Source: Campylobacteraceae bacterium (GTDB lineage Bacteria; Campylobacterota; Campylobacteria; Campylobacterales; Sulfurovaceae). From it: 64,000 bases of DNA. The notes under the pieces are model-generated. The model ran no database searches, was not told where the DNA came from, and saw nothing but the letters and a program-made list of their open reading frames with translations. The stretch spans positions 79,542 through 143,541 of the forward strand of contig JALVUD010000008.1 of assembly GCA_027035765.1 (NCBI GenBank). The letters run 5' to 3'. Of this stretch, positions 1-8,398 are shown piece by piece. The stretch's first letter is position 1. The number at the start of each line of letters is the position of its first letter. A program made the position numbers and the translations under genes.

Positions 1-548
1 ATCACCCCCAGGGCTCTGGCCAGGATCTCCAGATGGCGCTTTCTCGGCAGCCCCCACTGAGAGGGTACCAGAATCACATCGCACCCTTCCAGACGCTTCC
101 AGAGCTCTTTGAAGCGGAGTTCAAAACAGATGATCAATCCGTAGCGTACGCCGTCGATCTCGAAAGGATGGATCTCTTCCGCCTCTCCGGGAATCAGATA
201 ACGGTCCTCCTCTCCCAGTAGAAAAAGTTTGTGTTTGGCCTGACGATGGACCACCCGGTGATCGTGGATAACAATCGCTTCGTTGGCATAGCCTCCGGGC
301 CTTTTCACCAGACGGGTCAAAACCAGGATCTTCTCCCCCACCTTTTCGCAGAGGATCCGCTCCGCCTCCTCACCGAAGGCGACCGCCTCCTCGAGATGCT
401 CGTAATCGTAATCGGTCAGGCAGACCTCCGGTGCTACGATGAGCTTGGAGGACTCCTCTTCCAGCGCCGAAAGGATCTTTTCCAGATTGCGTCGGTAGGG
501 ATGCAGATTCTCCAGCTGTAACAGGGTACAATGCACTCTTTTCCTCAT
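1..548 (-). CDS. Carbon-nitrogen hydrolase (nitrilase superfamily), 3' end outside window
   Basis: The reading frame runs leftward from an ATG at 546-548 and is still open at base 1, so only about 182 N-terminal residues are visible. The nitrilase catalytic triad is in place: Glu at about residue 41 (APEVCLTDY), Lys at about 107 (KHKLFLLGEE) and Cys at about 141 (LIICFELRF). Members of this family hydrolyse amides or nitriles in the cytoplasm; the substrate cannot be told from this part. It is transcribed away from the gene run starting at 636, with about 90 bases between them for divergent promoters. The family call is secure; the specific enzyme is not. Confidence 0.85.
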   Translation of the reverse strand, partial: MRKRVHCTLLQLENLHPYRRNLEKILSALEEESSKLIVAPEVCLTDYDYEHLEEAVAFGEEAERILCEKVGEKILVLTRLVKRPGGYANEAIVIHDHRVVHRQAKHKLFLLGEEDRYLIPGEAEEIHPFEIDGVRYGLIICFELRFKELWKRLEGCDVILVPSQWGLPRKRHLEILARALGV

Positions 549-635
549 TATTCTCGCTCTTCCTTTTCCTGAGGTGCCCTAGATTAATCCAAAAGCATTA
601 TACTATCCTTCATAGAGAGACCTTCGAGGAGTTGT

Positions 636-1127
636 ATGAGTCAGACATCTGCCGAAATCCTGCGCAAAGTGCTGGAGTCGCTTCAGCCCTATCCCCAGAT
701 GCAGTTTCTTCTCTTTGCCGATCGATGGGGACCGCTGGAGGAGGAGCTGCTGGAGTTTTGCCGCCAAAAAGACCACTCTCTGCAGCTCTACGGCGTGGGA
801 ACACTGAGCGAAGCGGCCCCGCCGGAAGATCCGCGACTACGCTACCGCCCCTACCGGATCGAGCAGCTCCGCTACAATCTTCAGGGACGGCTCTACAACC
901 ACGCCTTCGTGACTGCCGAGATCCCCGACAATCCCGAGGCCTTCGCCCGGAAGCTTTACACAGGGATTGCCAACGCGGGAGGACTCTATCTCAGGACGAA
1001 CCCCGAAGGACTCCCCCACTGGCAAACGGTGCTGGAAAGTGCCAACTATGTCGCCGCCAGCTCTATTCCGCTGACAGAAGGGCATCTGTTGCTTTACGCC
1101 CGAAAGATGCACGGCTGGGGCAGCTGA
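636..1127 (+). CDS. Unrecognised 163-residue protein, first gene of a four-gene run
   Basis: I do not recognise a family. The protein is soluble-looking, mildly acidic, with no signal peptide or membrane segment. The start is the ATG preceded by a clear ribosome-binding site (GAGGAG, about 4-8 bases upstream) and a TATACT-like -10 around 597. It is followed 42 bases later by an RDD protein, then overlapping MFS and mobA genes on the same strand, so co-transcription is likely. A start four bases upstream opens a different frame and was not chosen. Coding nature is supported by the ribosome-binding site and the tight downstream run; function is unknown. Confidence 0.7.
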   Translation: MSQTSAEILRKVLESLQPYPQMQFLLFADRWGPLEEELLEFCRQKDHSLQLYGVGTLSEAAPPEDPRLRYRPYRIEQLRYNLQGRLYNHAFVTAEIPDNPEAFARKLYTGIANAGGLYLRTNPEGLPHWQTVLESANYVAASSIPLTEGHLLLYARKMHGWGS

Positions 1128-1169
1128 ATACCGGAACCAGCAAAAAGACGCAACCTGAAAGGAGACCCG

Positions 1170-1667
1170 ATGGCCAAACAGCGCTTTCGTGACGTGAAAC
1201 AGGGGCGGATCCGTCCTGTCGAAACAAAAAAAAGGAAGCGATCCTCACTTGCACAAGACGGGCTGCCCGCTACCCTGGGCCAGCGCTTCAAGGCTTTCAT
1301 CACCGACAGTTTCATGATCCTCATGCCCCTGATGTATATCGTCTTCTACCTGGTCTTCGACGGCCGGGAAGGATTCGCCCAGCACAAACTGCTGGGATGG
1401 CTCTACATCCTGATCCCCTATATCATCATCACCGCCCTTTTCCTGGCCAAAAGCGGTCAAACCCCCGGAATGCGCGCCTACGAGATCCGTACCGTCGATT
1501 GCCATAGCGGCAAGCCCCCCTCCATCGGCGCGAGTCTGCTGCGGCAACTTCTAGGTGTCTGGGACTTTTTTTTCTTTACCTGGATTCTCCAGTTTTTCCG
1601 CCGGGATCATCGGACGCTCCACGAGATCCTCTCCGGAACCTGCCTCCTACAGGAGCCGAGCCGTTGA
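1170..1667 (+). CDS. RDD family membrane protein
   Basis: The 165-residue protein has a basic N-terminus of about 25 residues, then three hydrophobic segments (about residues 50-66, 76-93 and 127-143). The RDD signature is visible: Arg/Asp at the start of the first segment (RFKAFITDSF) and the QTPGMRAYEIR block after the second. RDD proteins are inner-membrane proteins, some linked to ion transport, but their biochemical role is mostly unclear. Its stop overlaps the TTG start of the MFS transporter, suggesting translational coupling. Family assignment is good; no substrate can be given. Confidence 0.8.
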   Translation: MAKQRFRDVKQGRIRPVETKKRKRSSLAQDGLPATLGQRFKAFITDSFMILMPLMYIVFYLVFDGREGFAQHKLLGWLYILIPYIIITALFLAKSGQTPGMRAYEIRTVDCHSGKPPSIGASLLRQLLGVWDFFFFTWILQFFRRDHRTLHEILSGTCLLQEPSR

Positions 1668-2794
1668 AACCCCCAGCCTCTGCCCTCTGGCTACTCAGCC
1701 TCTTCTACTTTGCCTATTTCGCCCTGGTAGGGGTCTATATCATTTTTCTCCCCAAAATGCTGGTACAGAGCGGTTACAGTGCCGCGCAGGTGGGAGTGAT
1801 CTTCGCCGCTTCGCCCCTGATGCGCTTTGCGCTGCCATTCTGGTTTCAACGCATCGGCGGTGTCCACCGCCGACACTATCTGGGAGCGCTGATCGCCGCT
1901 TTCGGTGCTTCGCTCCTCTTCTTTGCCACTCTGGAGAGCTTCACTGCGTTTTTCGCCGCCAACCTCCTCTACGGTGCCGCCATGGGAATCATCCTCCCTT
2001 ATGTAGACACCATCGCCCTGCAGGTGATCTCACGGGAACGCTATGGCAGAGTCCGTCTCTGGGGATCCATCGGATTCATGGCCATCGCCCTCTGGCTGGG
2101 GCAGGTTCTCCGGACCCCGCTGCAGAGTCTGGTCTATCTGGCACTCTTGGCCCTGCTGACACTGGTGACAGGCTGGTATCTGACCCGCTATGATCGGGGA
2201 GAGATGGTGCCCCAGACCGCGGACAAGGTGCAGGAGCCCTTCTCCTTACGGCGCTACTGGGCCTTCTGGCTGAGTGCTTTTCTCCTCCAGGTGAGCTTCG
2301 GCGGCTTCTATAACTTCTTTACGATCTACGAGACGGCCCACGGCATCTCCCTGGAGATGACCAGTTGGCTCTGGAGCTTTGGGGTTCTCTGTGAGATTGC
2401 CATGCTCTACTGGCAGGGCCCCCTACTCAGACGGGACCTTCTCGGACTTATCGAATTGGCCGTGGCCACGACGGTGCTGCGCTGGGCCATCCTCTGGCTC
2501 TGGCCCGATTCCCTGCCGGCCGCCTTCGCCGCCCAGTCGTTGCACGCTTTCAACTTCGCTCTCTACTACACTGCCGCCATCGCCTACGTCTACGATCTCT
2601 ACACACAGAAAAAACTGGCCCAGCAGTTTTTTCTGGGGATTACCTTTGGCCTGGGAGGTTCCGTCGGAGCGGTACTGGCAGGATGGGTCTATGAGAAGGA
2701 TCCCTCATCGCTTTTTCTCTTTGAAGCGATAATCGCCCTGGCCGCCTGGGGAGCCATCCGTCTCCACCGCTACCGAAAGGCCCGGCATGCCTGA
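1664..2794 (+). CDS. MFS transporter (HcaT/LacY-like, MFS_1_like)
   Basis: A 376-residue protein of alternating hydrophobic helices, consistent with 12 membrane segments of a major facilitator. The N-terminal pattern (FLPKMLVQSGYSAAQVGVIF, then a short loop and RRHYLG) resembles the MFS_1_like group that includes HcaT-type permeases. The start is TTG at 1664, sharing bases with the TGA of the RDD gene; the stop overlaps the start of mobA by 8 bases. The neighbours do not reveal the substrate; a link to molybdenum cofactor supply through mobA is possible but speculative. Confidence 0.8.
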   Translation: MKPPASALWLLSLFYFAYFALVGVYIIFLPKMLVQSGYSAAQVGVIFAASPLMRFALPFWFQRIGGVHRRHYLGALIAAFGASLLFFATLESFTAFFAANLLYGAAMGIILPYVDTIALQVISRERYGRVRLWGSIGFMAIALWLGQVLRTPLQSLVYLALLALLTLVTGWYLTRYDRGEMVPQTADKVQEPFSLRRYWAFWLSAFLLQVSFGGFYNFFTIYETAHGISLEMTSWLWSFGVLCEIAMLYWQGPLLRRDLLGLIELAVATTVLRWAILWLWPDSLPAAFAAQSLHAFNFALYYTAAIAYVYDLYTQKKLAQQFFLGITFGLGGSVGAVLAGWVYEKDPSSLFLFEAIIALAAWGAIRLHRYRKARHA

Positions 2795-3368
2795 AATCCA
2801 AGCAGTGGTCCTGGCCGGAGGTCGAAGCCGTCGTATGGGACGGGACAAGGCCCTGCTGCCCTTTGGTGGCCACTCCACCCTGGCCCAATACCAGTACGAG
2901 CGCCTGAGAGAGATCTTCCCAAAAGTCTCCATCAGTACCAAAACGGACAAGTTCCCCTTCCGCGCTCCTCTGATCCCGGATCAAGCTGAAGAGAGTTCTC
3001 CCATGATCGCCCTGGCTTCTATTCTCAAAACCATCGAAACCGAAGCGGTCTTCATCCTCGGGGTCGATCTCCCTTTTGTCGACAATGCGATCATTCAAAA
3101 ACTGCTCAGAGCTTTCGCCGGCCATCCGGAAGCTGAAGCGGTTGTTCCGGTGACACCGGCTGGGACAGAACCCCTCTGCGCCATCTACACCCAGGCAATA
3201 CGCCCAAAGATCGAGACCGGTATCCGGGCGGGGAACCACCGCCTGCAGAGCCTCTTTGAGGAGGGGAAAACCCTATGGATCCCTTTCGAAGATACCACCC
3301 CCTTCGCCAATCTCAACCGGCCCGAAGAGTATGAAAAAGCGGTGAGGAGAGTGAGGAGTGAGGAGTGA
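2787..3368 (+). CDS. mobA: Molybdenum cofactor guanylyltransferase MobA
   Basis: MobA transfers GMP from GTP to molybdopterin to form the guanine-dinucleotide cofactor used by enzymes such as nitrate and formate reductases. The nucleotide-binding loop is at residues 8-25 (VLAGGRSRRMGRDKALLPF) and the metal-binding Asp lies in ILGVDLPF near residue 94. Length (193 aa) fits the family. It starts inside the 3' end of the MFS gene. The last codons and the stop are made of the GTGAGGA heptamer array that follows, so the C-terminal residues RRVRSEE are repeat-encoded and were probably altered by array growth. Confidence 0.9.
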   Translation: MPEIQAVVLAGGRSRRMGRDKALLPFGGHSTLAQYQYERLREIFPKVSISTKTDKFPFRAPLIPDQAEESSPMIALASILKTIETEAVFILGVDLPFVDNAIIQKLLRAFAGHPEAEAVVPVTPAGTEPLCAIYTQAIRPKIETGIRAGNHRLQSLFEEGKTLWIPFEDTTPFANLNRPEEYEKAVRRVRSEE

Positions 3369-3401
3369 GGAGTGAGGAGTGAGGAGTGAGGAGTGAGGAG
3401 T
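3351..3401 (+). repeat. Tandem heptamer array (GTGAGGA)x7
   Basis: Seven exact copies of GTGAGGA run from 3351 to 3399, with a partial eighth and an imperfect copy upstream at 3342-3348. The array starts inside mobA and supplies its TGA stop at 3366-3368. A different heptamer array follows at 3432. The unit is not a multiple of three, so changes in copy number would shift the reading frame. Confidence 0.95.
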
Positions 3402-3431
3402 TTAAACTATCTGACAATATTTATCAAGTCA

Positions 3432-3459
3432 CCATCTTCCATCTTCCATCCTCAATCAC
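3432..3459 (+). repeat. Short heptamer array (CCATCTT-type), about 4 copies
   Basis: Copies read CCATCTT, CCATCTT, CCATCCT, CAATCAC: two identical and two decayed. It lies between the convergent mobA and LysR genes and runs into the LysR stop codon at 3452-3454, the same arrangement as the mobA array. Confidence 0.75.
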
Positions 3460-4363
3460 TCCCGCATCCCCGGCACTCCATCGATTTTCCAATCATCCCT
3501 TTGGAGAATGCCAGAAACTTGTTAAAGAGATCACTGCGGTATTTGTCTTTGTGGTAGATGGCGTAGAAATGGCGTCGACAGTCAAAGTTTTTCAGATCGA
3601 CCTTGTAGAGCGTACCCTCTTTGAGCTCTTCGCTCACCGCCAGGGCTGAGACACAGGTGAGGGCTTTGCCGCTCTGCATCAGACTCTTGATCGATTCGGT
3701 ATGTCCCAGTTCCATGAAGATATTGAGGCGGGGGACCTTCTCCTTGATATAGTCCAGAAAGACTGCCCGGGTCCCGCTCCCTTCCTCCCGCAGAACCCAA
3801 CGCTGATCCGCCAGTTCGTCGATGTACCAGCTGCGTCCGGCGATCTCTTTGTTGGCTGTCACTACGATCAGCTCATCATCTCCGATCACCTCTTTGATCA
3901 GATCAGGATCCTCCACTTCCCCTTCGACAAAGCCCATATCCAGCTCTCCCTGTTTCACCATCTCAGCGATCTGAAGGGTGTTGCCCTCCTTGAGCTGGAC
4001 CCGTACATCGGGATACTCTCCCATATAGCGGCAGGCGATGGGAGGAATCAGATAATCCACGATGGTGGTGCTGGCACCCACCCTGACGGTCCCTTTGTCC
4101 TCGGTGTTCTGAAATTCATATTCGATATCCTCAAGTTTGCGGTAGAGAGGTTCCACTGCCTGATGAAAATTGCGGCCTACCTCATTGAGAATCAGCTTTT
4201 TGTTCAGCCGATCAAAAAGAGGCCGGCCGATGATATTCTCCAGCTCCTTGATTGACATGGAGACCGCGGACTGGCTCAGCCCCATCGCTTTGGCGACATT
4301 GGTCAGGTGCCCCTGTTCCACCACGTTCAAAAATATTTCAATCTGTCGAAGAGTCAGTTTCAT
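3452..4363 (-). CDS. LysR-type transcriptional regulator, divergent from YeiH-type transporter
   Basis: A 303-residue LysR regulator. The N-terminal winged helix-turn-helix is clear (residues about 1-60; HLTNVAKAMGLSQSAVSMSI is the recognition region), followed by a periplasmic-binding-protein-like effector domain. It faces a YeiH-type membrane protein across 120 bases holding a perfect interrupted palindrome (4418-4440), the usual layout for a LysR protein controlling its divergent neighbour. The pairing resembles YeiE/YeiH of enterobacteria, so sulfite, sulfate or another small anion is a plausible but unproven effector. The C-terminal residues ECRGCGSD are unusual and end at a heptamer array. 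Confidence 0.9.
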   Translation of the reverse strand: MKLTLRQIEIFLNVVEQGHLTNVAKAMGLSQSAVSMSIKELENIIGRPLFDRLNKKLILNEVGRNFHQAVEPLYRKLEDIEYEFQNTEDKGTVRVGASTTIVDYLIPPIACRYMGEYPDVRVQLKEGNTLQIAEMVKQGELDMGFVEGEVEDPDLIKEVIGDDELIVVTANKEIAGRSWYIDELADQRWVLREEGSGTRAVFLDYIKEKVPRLNIFMELGHTESIKSLMQSGKALTCVSALAVSEELKEGTLYKVDLKNFDCRRHFYAIYHKDKYRSDLFNKFLAFSKGMIGKSMECRGCGSD

Positions 4364-4417
4364 GTTTATGGCTCACTTTGATTGGGTTGAAGAGATTCAA
4401 CAGTTTATTTTATTTCC

Positions 4418-4440
4418 TATAATATCAGAAAAATATTATA
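4418..4440. promoter_or_regulatory. Probable LysR operator overlapping the yeiH-type promoter
   Basis: TATAATAT and ATATTATA form perfect 8-base arms separated by 7 bases (CAGAAAA). The palindrome includes a TATAAT -10 box reading toward the transporter gene and fits the T-N11-A pattern of LysR sites. It lies about 45 bases before the transporter start and about 55 bases from the regulator start. Confidence 0.6.
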
Positions 4441-4483
4441 CTTTCGAAAATTTCATCAAAATTACTTAATATAAGGAGCCTCG

Positions 4484-5548
4484 ATGGCTTTTTCTCCCGA
4501 AAATCGCAAAGGCACGCTCAGCGGCATTGTCTTCGTTGCCCTGGTGGCCGCCTCTGCTACATGGATCGCCGGGCTGGGGCCCGTCAAAGCCCTGGGTCTC
4601 TCCCCCCTGGTCGTCGGTATCGTCATCGGTATCTTCTATGCCAATACACTGCATAACCATTTTCCCCCTGCCTGGGAGAGCGGCATCACTTTCTCCGCCA
4701 AAAAGATCCTCCGTTTCGCCATCGTCTTCTACGGCTTTCGGATCACCTTTCAGCAGATCGCCGATGTGGGGCTGGAGGGTTTTCTCGTCTCACTGATCAT
4801 GCTCACCACGACCTTCATCCTGGGTAGCTGGCTGGGAATGAAACGCTTCGGCCTCGATCGGGATACGGCAATGCTCACCGCTTCGGGGGCCTCCGTCTGC
4901 GGTGCGGCGGCCGTCCTGGCCACCGAACCGGTCCTCAAGGCCGAAGAGTACAAAGCGGCAGTGGCCGTCAGTATGGTGGTCCTTTTCGGAACCGTTTCCA
5001 TGTTTCTCTATCCGTTGCTTTATGCCGGTCTTTTTCAACATGCCCAGGGATTCCTGCATCTCAGTCCCGAACAGTATGGGATCTATGTGGGAGGGACGGT
5101 CCACGAGGTGGCCCAGGTAGTCGCGGCAGCGGGGATCAACGGTCCCGGCACCGAGATGGCCAACAACGCCGTCATCGTCAAGATGACGCGGGTCCTGCTC
5201 ATCGCCCCGATGCTGATCATTCTGGGACTCTACCTCTCCCGTAAAGCGGTACGGAGCGGAGGAGGCGAAGGGGCGGTCGTCAAACTGGTCATCCCCTGGT
5301 TCGCCGTCTACTTCCTGGGAATGGCCGCCTTCAACTCCCTGCAGATTCTTCCGATCGCTCTGGTGAGCTGGATCAACAGCGTCGATACCTTTTTGCTGAC
5401 CATGGCCATGACGGCTCTGGGGATGGGAACCCGCTTCGCCAAGTTCAAAGGGCTGGGTATGGCCCCGCTCTATACCGCTCTGGGGATGTTTGTCTGGCTG
5501 GTCATCGGAGGATTTGTCGTGGTCAAAGTGATCACAGCACTCTTCTAA
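4484..5548 (+). CDS. YeiH family (PSE, UPF0324) putative anion exporter
   Basis: A 354-residue, very hydrophobic protein with about ten membrane segments. Family features are visible: LSPLVVGIVIGIFYANT near residues 39-55, the SGASVCGAAAVLATEPVL block near 131-149, and GGTVHEVAQVVAAAG near 203-217. The family is called putative sulfate exporter, though transport activity is known for few members. The ribosome-binding site (TAAGGAG) sits 6-8 bases before the ATG. Control by the divergent LysR protein is likely from the shared operator. The family call is firm; the transported anion is inferred from relatives. Confidence 0.85.
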   Translation: MAFSPENRKGTLSGIVFVALVAASATWIAGLGPVKALGLSPLVVGIVIGIFYANTLHNHFPPAWESGITFSAKKILRFAIVFYGFRITFQQIADVGLEGFLVSLIMLTTTFILGSWLGMKRFGLDRDTAMLTASGASVCGAAAVLATEPVLKAEEYKAAVAVSMVVLFGTVSMFLYPLLYAGLFQHAQGFLHLSPEQYGIYVGGTVHEVAQVVAAAGINGPGTEMANNAVIVKMTRVLLIAPMLIILGLYLSRKAVRSGGGEGAVVKLVIPWFAVYFLGMAAFNSLQILPIALVSWINSVDTFLLTMAMTALGMGTRFAKFKGLGMAPLYTALGMFVWLVIGGFVVVKVITALF

Positions 5549-5572
5549 GTTGTTCATTATCCATTCGGAACT

Positions 5573-6904
5573 TTATTTCCGGCGACGATAACTCAGTGCC
5601 TCGAGCAGCGCTTTGCGACCGATCTGTTCCGATCCCTCCAGATCGGCGATGGTCCGGGCCACCTTTTTGATGCTGACAATGGAGCGGTGGGAGAGGGCGA
5701 AGCGTTGGACCGCCTGAGCCAGAATCTGTTCCGCCTCCGGATCCAAGCGACAAAAGCGCTCAACCTCCGCTTCGTTCAATTTACCGTTGAGCCGCATCTG
5801 CCCCCGCTTCTTTTGCCGCGTAAAGGCCGCCAAAACCCCCTCGTGCATCTGGGCGGAGCTGACCGACCCCCGATCATCCGCCTCCACCTCCTGCATCGTC
5901 ACGAAGAGATCGATCCGGTCCAGAAAGGGATCGGAGAGGCGGTTGCGATAACGTTTGATCTCCGCTTCACTGCAGCGGCAAGCCCGCTCTTTGGCCAGCA
6001 GGTTGCCGCAGGGGCAGGGGTTCATGGCGGCGACAAACATAAAATCCGCTTCGTAGCTGACCTTGCTGTTGACCCGGGCGATATGGACCCGACGATCCTG
6101 CATCGGTTCTCTCAGTGCCTCCAGAGCGTTCTTGGAGAAGTGGGGCAACTCATCAAAAAAGACCATTCCATGGTGCGCCAGAGCAATTTCCCCTATTTTT
6201 GCCTGATGCGTACCTCCCCCGAAGATCGAGGCGGAAGTGGCGGTGTGATGAGGTGACCTTGCCGGGCGCAGCGGTTGAAAATCGGGGATTTGACCGTCGA
6301 GGAACTGATGTTTGGCTACCGCCAGCAACTCCTCCTCGGCAAGGGGAGGAAGAATGAAGCGCAGACGTTTGGCGATCATACTCTTGCCGCAGCCGGGGCT
6401 CCCCTCCATTAGAAGATTATGCATCCCGGCCGCGGCGATGAGAGCCGCCCGTTTGGCCAGCTCCTGCCCTTTGACCTCGGCAAAATCCTCCGGATACTCC
6501 CGGCGAAAGAAATAGCGCGTTCCTTCCAGCTCCAGCACCTCTCCCTCGTAGTCGCTCCCTTCGGGAGAGACGATACCGGGCTCTCCCCGCAGTGCCGCGA
6601 TCGCCTCCTGGAGATTGGCCACCGGCAGATATTCGATTCCCGGAATATGCCGCAAATACTCCATCGCCTCAGCCGGGACCATCGCCCGACGGATTTTTCC
6701 CTGCTCCTTGAGCGAGAGCAGGAGAGGAAAGAGCTGGGAACTGCTCTTGACCCGACCGTCGAGCCCCAGCTCGCCGAAAACATAGAGATCCTCCCGGTCG
6801 ATAGACTCTTTATTCAACGCAATCAGCAAAGCGATGGGCAGATCGAAGTGCGTACCGGATTTACGTGGCGATTCTAAGTAACTACGCCGTATTAAACTAT
6901 GCAA
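5573..6904 (-). pseudogene. comM: C-terminal part of ComM/YifB (Mg-chelatase-like AAA+ ATPase), cut by the 26-kb insertion
   Basis: This frame encodes about 430 C-terminal residues of ComM: a KSGTHFDLPIAL stretch, Walker A (GSPGCGKSMIAKR), Walker B (MVFFDELPHF), the cysteine-containing MNPCPCGN block and the C-terminal helical domain. The N-terminal 94 residues lie 26 kb away at 33005-33286. Host sequence begins at about 6871; the codons before it (6872-6904, MHSLIRRSYLE) come from the inserted element, which offers a TTG start with a GGAG motif just upstream. A shortened ATPase might therefore still be made, but without the ribosomal S5-like N-terminal domain. ComM promotes branch migration during natural transformation, so loss of function is expected. 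Confidence 0.9.
6872..6881 (+). repeat. Left terminal inverted repeat of the element
   Basis: TTCTAAGTAA, matched in reverse complement at 32995-33004; similarity ends after these 10 bases. The host side reads …TTTACGTGGCGA. Confidence 0.75.
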
Positions 6905-7042
6905 GGCACTCCATAAAATGGGCTTCTTTCCAAGTTGAACCCCTTAACCACGAAAACCGCCCTTAACTCAGCATCCCTCTTTTTTTCTCCGGCGCATCCC
7001 ACACCTTTCCGGCGGCGGACTATCATCTCCCAACCATTCGCC

Positions 7043-7363
7043 TCATCCGCCGACGGAACGGCCCCGACGACTTTTCCGTATTCTTTGGGGAAGAGAGTCT
7101 TTCTTCTCTATCTCCTCTATCGTCCTGAATTCCCTCTCTTTCACGAGGCCGCTGATATTCTCGTTCATTCTTAGCGCGAACAGGATCTTCAGAACGGCCT
7201 CCAGCGAGATCCTGCCGTTGTAGATGAAGTTCTTGTAGGTGGGAAGAGGCACCGACGCCCTTTCGGACAGTTCTTTCTGCTGCAGTCTCTGCCTTTTACG
7301 CTCCCTTTCTATGTTCCGGGATAGATCCCTTATAATGCTTTTTGGAGTTTTTAGTTCGATCAC
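7043..7363 (-). CDS. Xre-family helix-turn-helix regulator
   Basis: A 106-residue basic protein with a Cro/CI-type helix-turn-helix at about residues 15-68 (RKRQRLQQKELSERASVPLP followed by a second helix NGRISLEAVLKILFAL). The start is GTG, supported by AAAGGAG five bases upstream and a 17-base-spaced promoter at 7382-7410. It could be an element regulator or the antitoxin half of a toxin-antitoxin pair. No toxin-like partner is evident beside it: the next clear gene on the same strand starts more than 1.6 kb upstream. The C-terminal tail (RIRKSRRGRSVGG) is strongly basic. Confidence 0.75.
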   Translation of the reverse strand: MIELKTPKSIIRDLSRNIERERKRQRLQQKELSERASVPLPTYKNFIYNGRISLEAVLKILFALRMNENISGLVKEREFRTIEEIEKKDSLPQRIRKSRRGRSVGG

Positions 7364-7381
7364 GTGATCTCCTTTAGGGAT

Positions 7382-7410
7382 ATTATATGATACATCAAAT
7401 ATATTGACAG
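7382..7410 (-). promoter_or_regulatory. Promoter of the Xre-type gene
   Basis: Read on the minus strand: CTGTCA (4 of 6 to TTGACA), 17 bases, TATAAT (6 of 6), then the AAAGGAG ribosome-binding site and GTG start. Confidence 0.6.
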
Positions 7411-7444
7411 GATTTTAAGTATAATATCGTATCCTTTATCTACT

Positions 7445-7801
7445 TTGGATGAAAAAGAACTGGAGCGAAGACGGGAGAGGACTGTTCGATATATCCGGAC
7501 AATGCAAGATGCAGAGATTACCTGGGAACTTCCCTCGGGACCTATCGACGATATCCATCCCACGGCAAGGCAAGCCATTGTATGTGGAGATGTCGTGACG
7601 GAACCTGTTCACGGGCGAGAACCAGAAGAGGCGCATGCGGCCATCACGGCGGAATTGCCAATTGAGGGCAAGAAACAAAAACAATACTGGAACGGGAATA
7701 AAAGGAATATGACTACCTTTTTCCCGGTTGATCGCCGGAAAGCAAAACCCATGAGAGCTTCAAGCTCCGGTCACGGTAGCCTTTTCCTTTTAAGGGGATA
7801 G
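7445..7801 (+). CDS. Doubtful ORF, 118 residues, divergent from the Xre gene
   Basis: A frame beginning TTG and reading LDEKELERRRERTVRYIRTM looks like plausible helical protein for about 50 residues, but the second half is of low complexity and protein-like character fades. No good ribosome-binding site precedes the TTG. An ATG four bases later opens a different 49-codon frame. It may be a decayed gene fragment at the left edge of the element. I recognise no family and list it only because it stands divergent from a real regulator. Confidence 0.25.
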   Translation: MDEKELERRRERTVRYIRTMQDAEITWELPSGPIDDIHPTARQAIVCGDVVTEPVHGREPEEAHAAITAELPIEGKKQKQYWNGNKRNMTTFFPVDRRKAKPMRASSSGHGSLFLLRG

Positions 7802-8398
7802 AAATTTCGCTAGAATAGAAGTGCGGGTCAAACAGATAGGACGAGCTATCCAAAAGCGCGGGTTACCGCCCTCTCCCTCGTCATCTCGTCCGTTTCGCCC
7901 TGCCTGTCTGCTAAGCTTCAGATTGGTTGCGATGCCGGGTGGGTGTGAAAGCCGCCTGCACCGCAGCTGAAATCACCTGGCAAACAGATAGAAAAATCAC
8001 TGGATCCATACCAACTCCCTTTTTCTGTAGCTCCCACAGCAAACAAGAGATTCCCCGCCTTACATCCTGCATAATTGCATCAGCCTCAAACAGGATGAAA
8101 TGCCGGAAAGTGAAGTAGCGAGGACCGGGGCCTGCGGATCCTCTCCTCCCGGGGTACACCGTTGCGGCCTGTGCACCCCCGTGAAACGGGATGCAGGGCG
8201 TACCATTCATCTTCCGGGAGACCAAATGCCCGCGACCGCTCAATTTGTCGAAGCCCTAAAGATAAAGCGGTTATACTATGACGATTCGGTTGGGTGGAAA
8301 CACCCGGGCCCCTGGGGCCCACTTCTCATCTCTACATATACAGAAAATCCTTCATAATGAATACCCGTGCAACGGCGAAAAGGGAAAAGTTCTGGCCG
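7802..8398. other. 600-base stretch with no confident gene; strong hairpins
   Basis: No frame here has both a good start and convincing composition. Visible structure: GGACGAG near 7841 with its complement CTCGTCC about 45 bases later; CAAACAGATAG as a direct repeat near 7830 and 7980; and two adjacent hairpins at 8292-8320 (GGGTG-GAAA-CACCC followed by GGGCCCC-T-GGGGCCC). The hairpins lie about 80 bases beyond the end of the minus-strand gene at 8399 and could stop or stabilise its transcript, but there is no T-run. A structured RNA is possible. Confidence 0.4.

Noticed and set aside
3351..3401. Repeats considered as a CRISPR array (also 52921-52969 and 54191-54371)
   Set aside because: Seven-base direct repeats without spacers; no cas genes in the window.
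7405..7431. Plus-strand TTGACA followed by TATAAT near 7420 as a promoter
   Set aside because: The spacing is only 10 bases; the minus-strand promoter with 17-base spacing fits better.
7911..8243. Minus-strand frame of 110 codons ending RHRNQSEA
   Set aside because: Part looks protein-like, but there is no ribosome-binding site at any start and no recognisable family.
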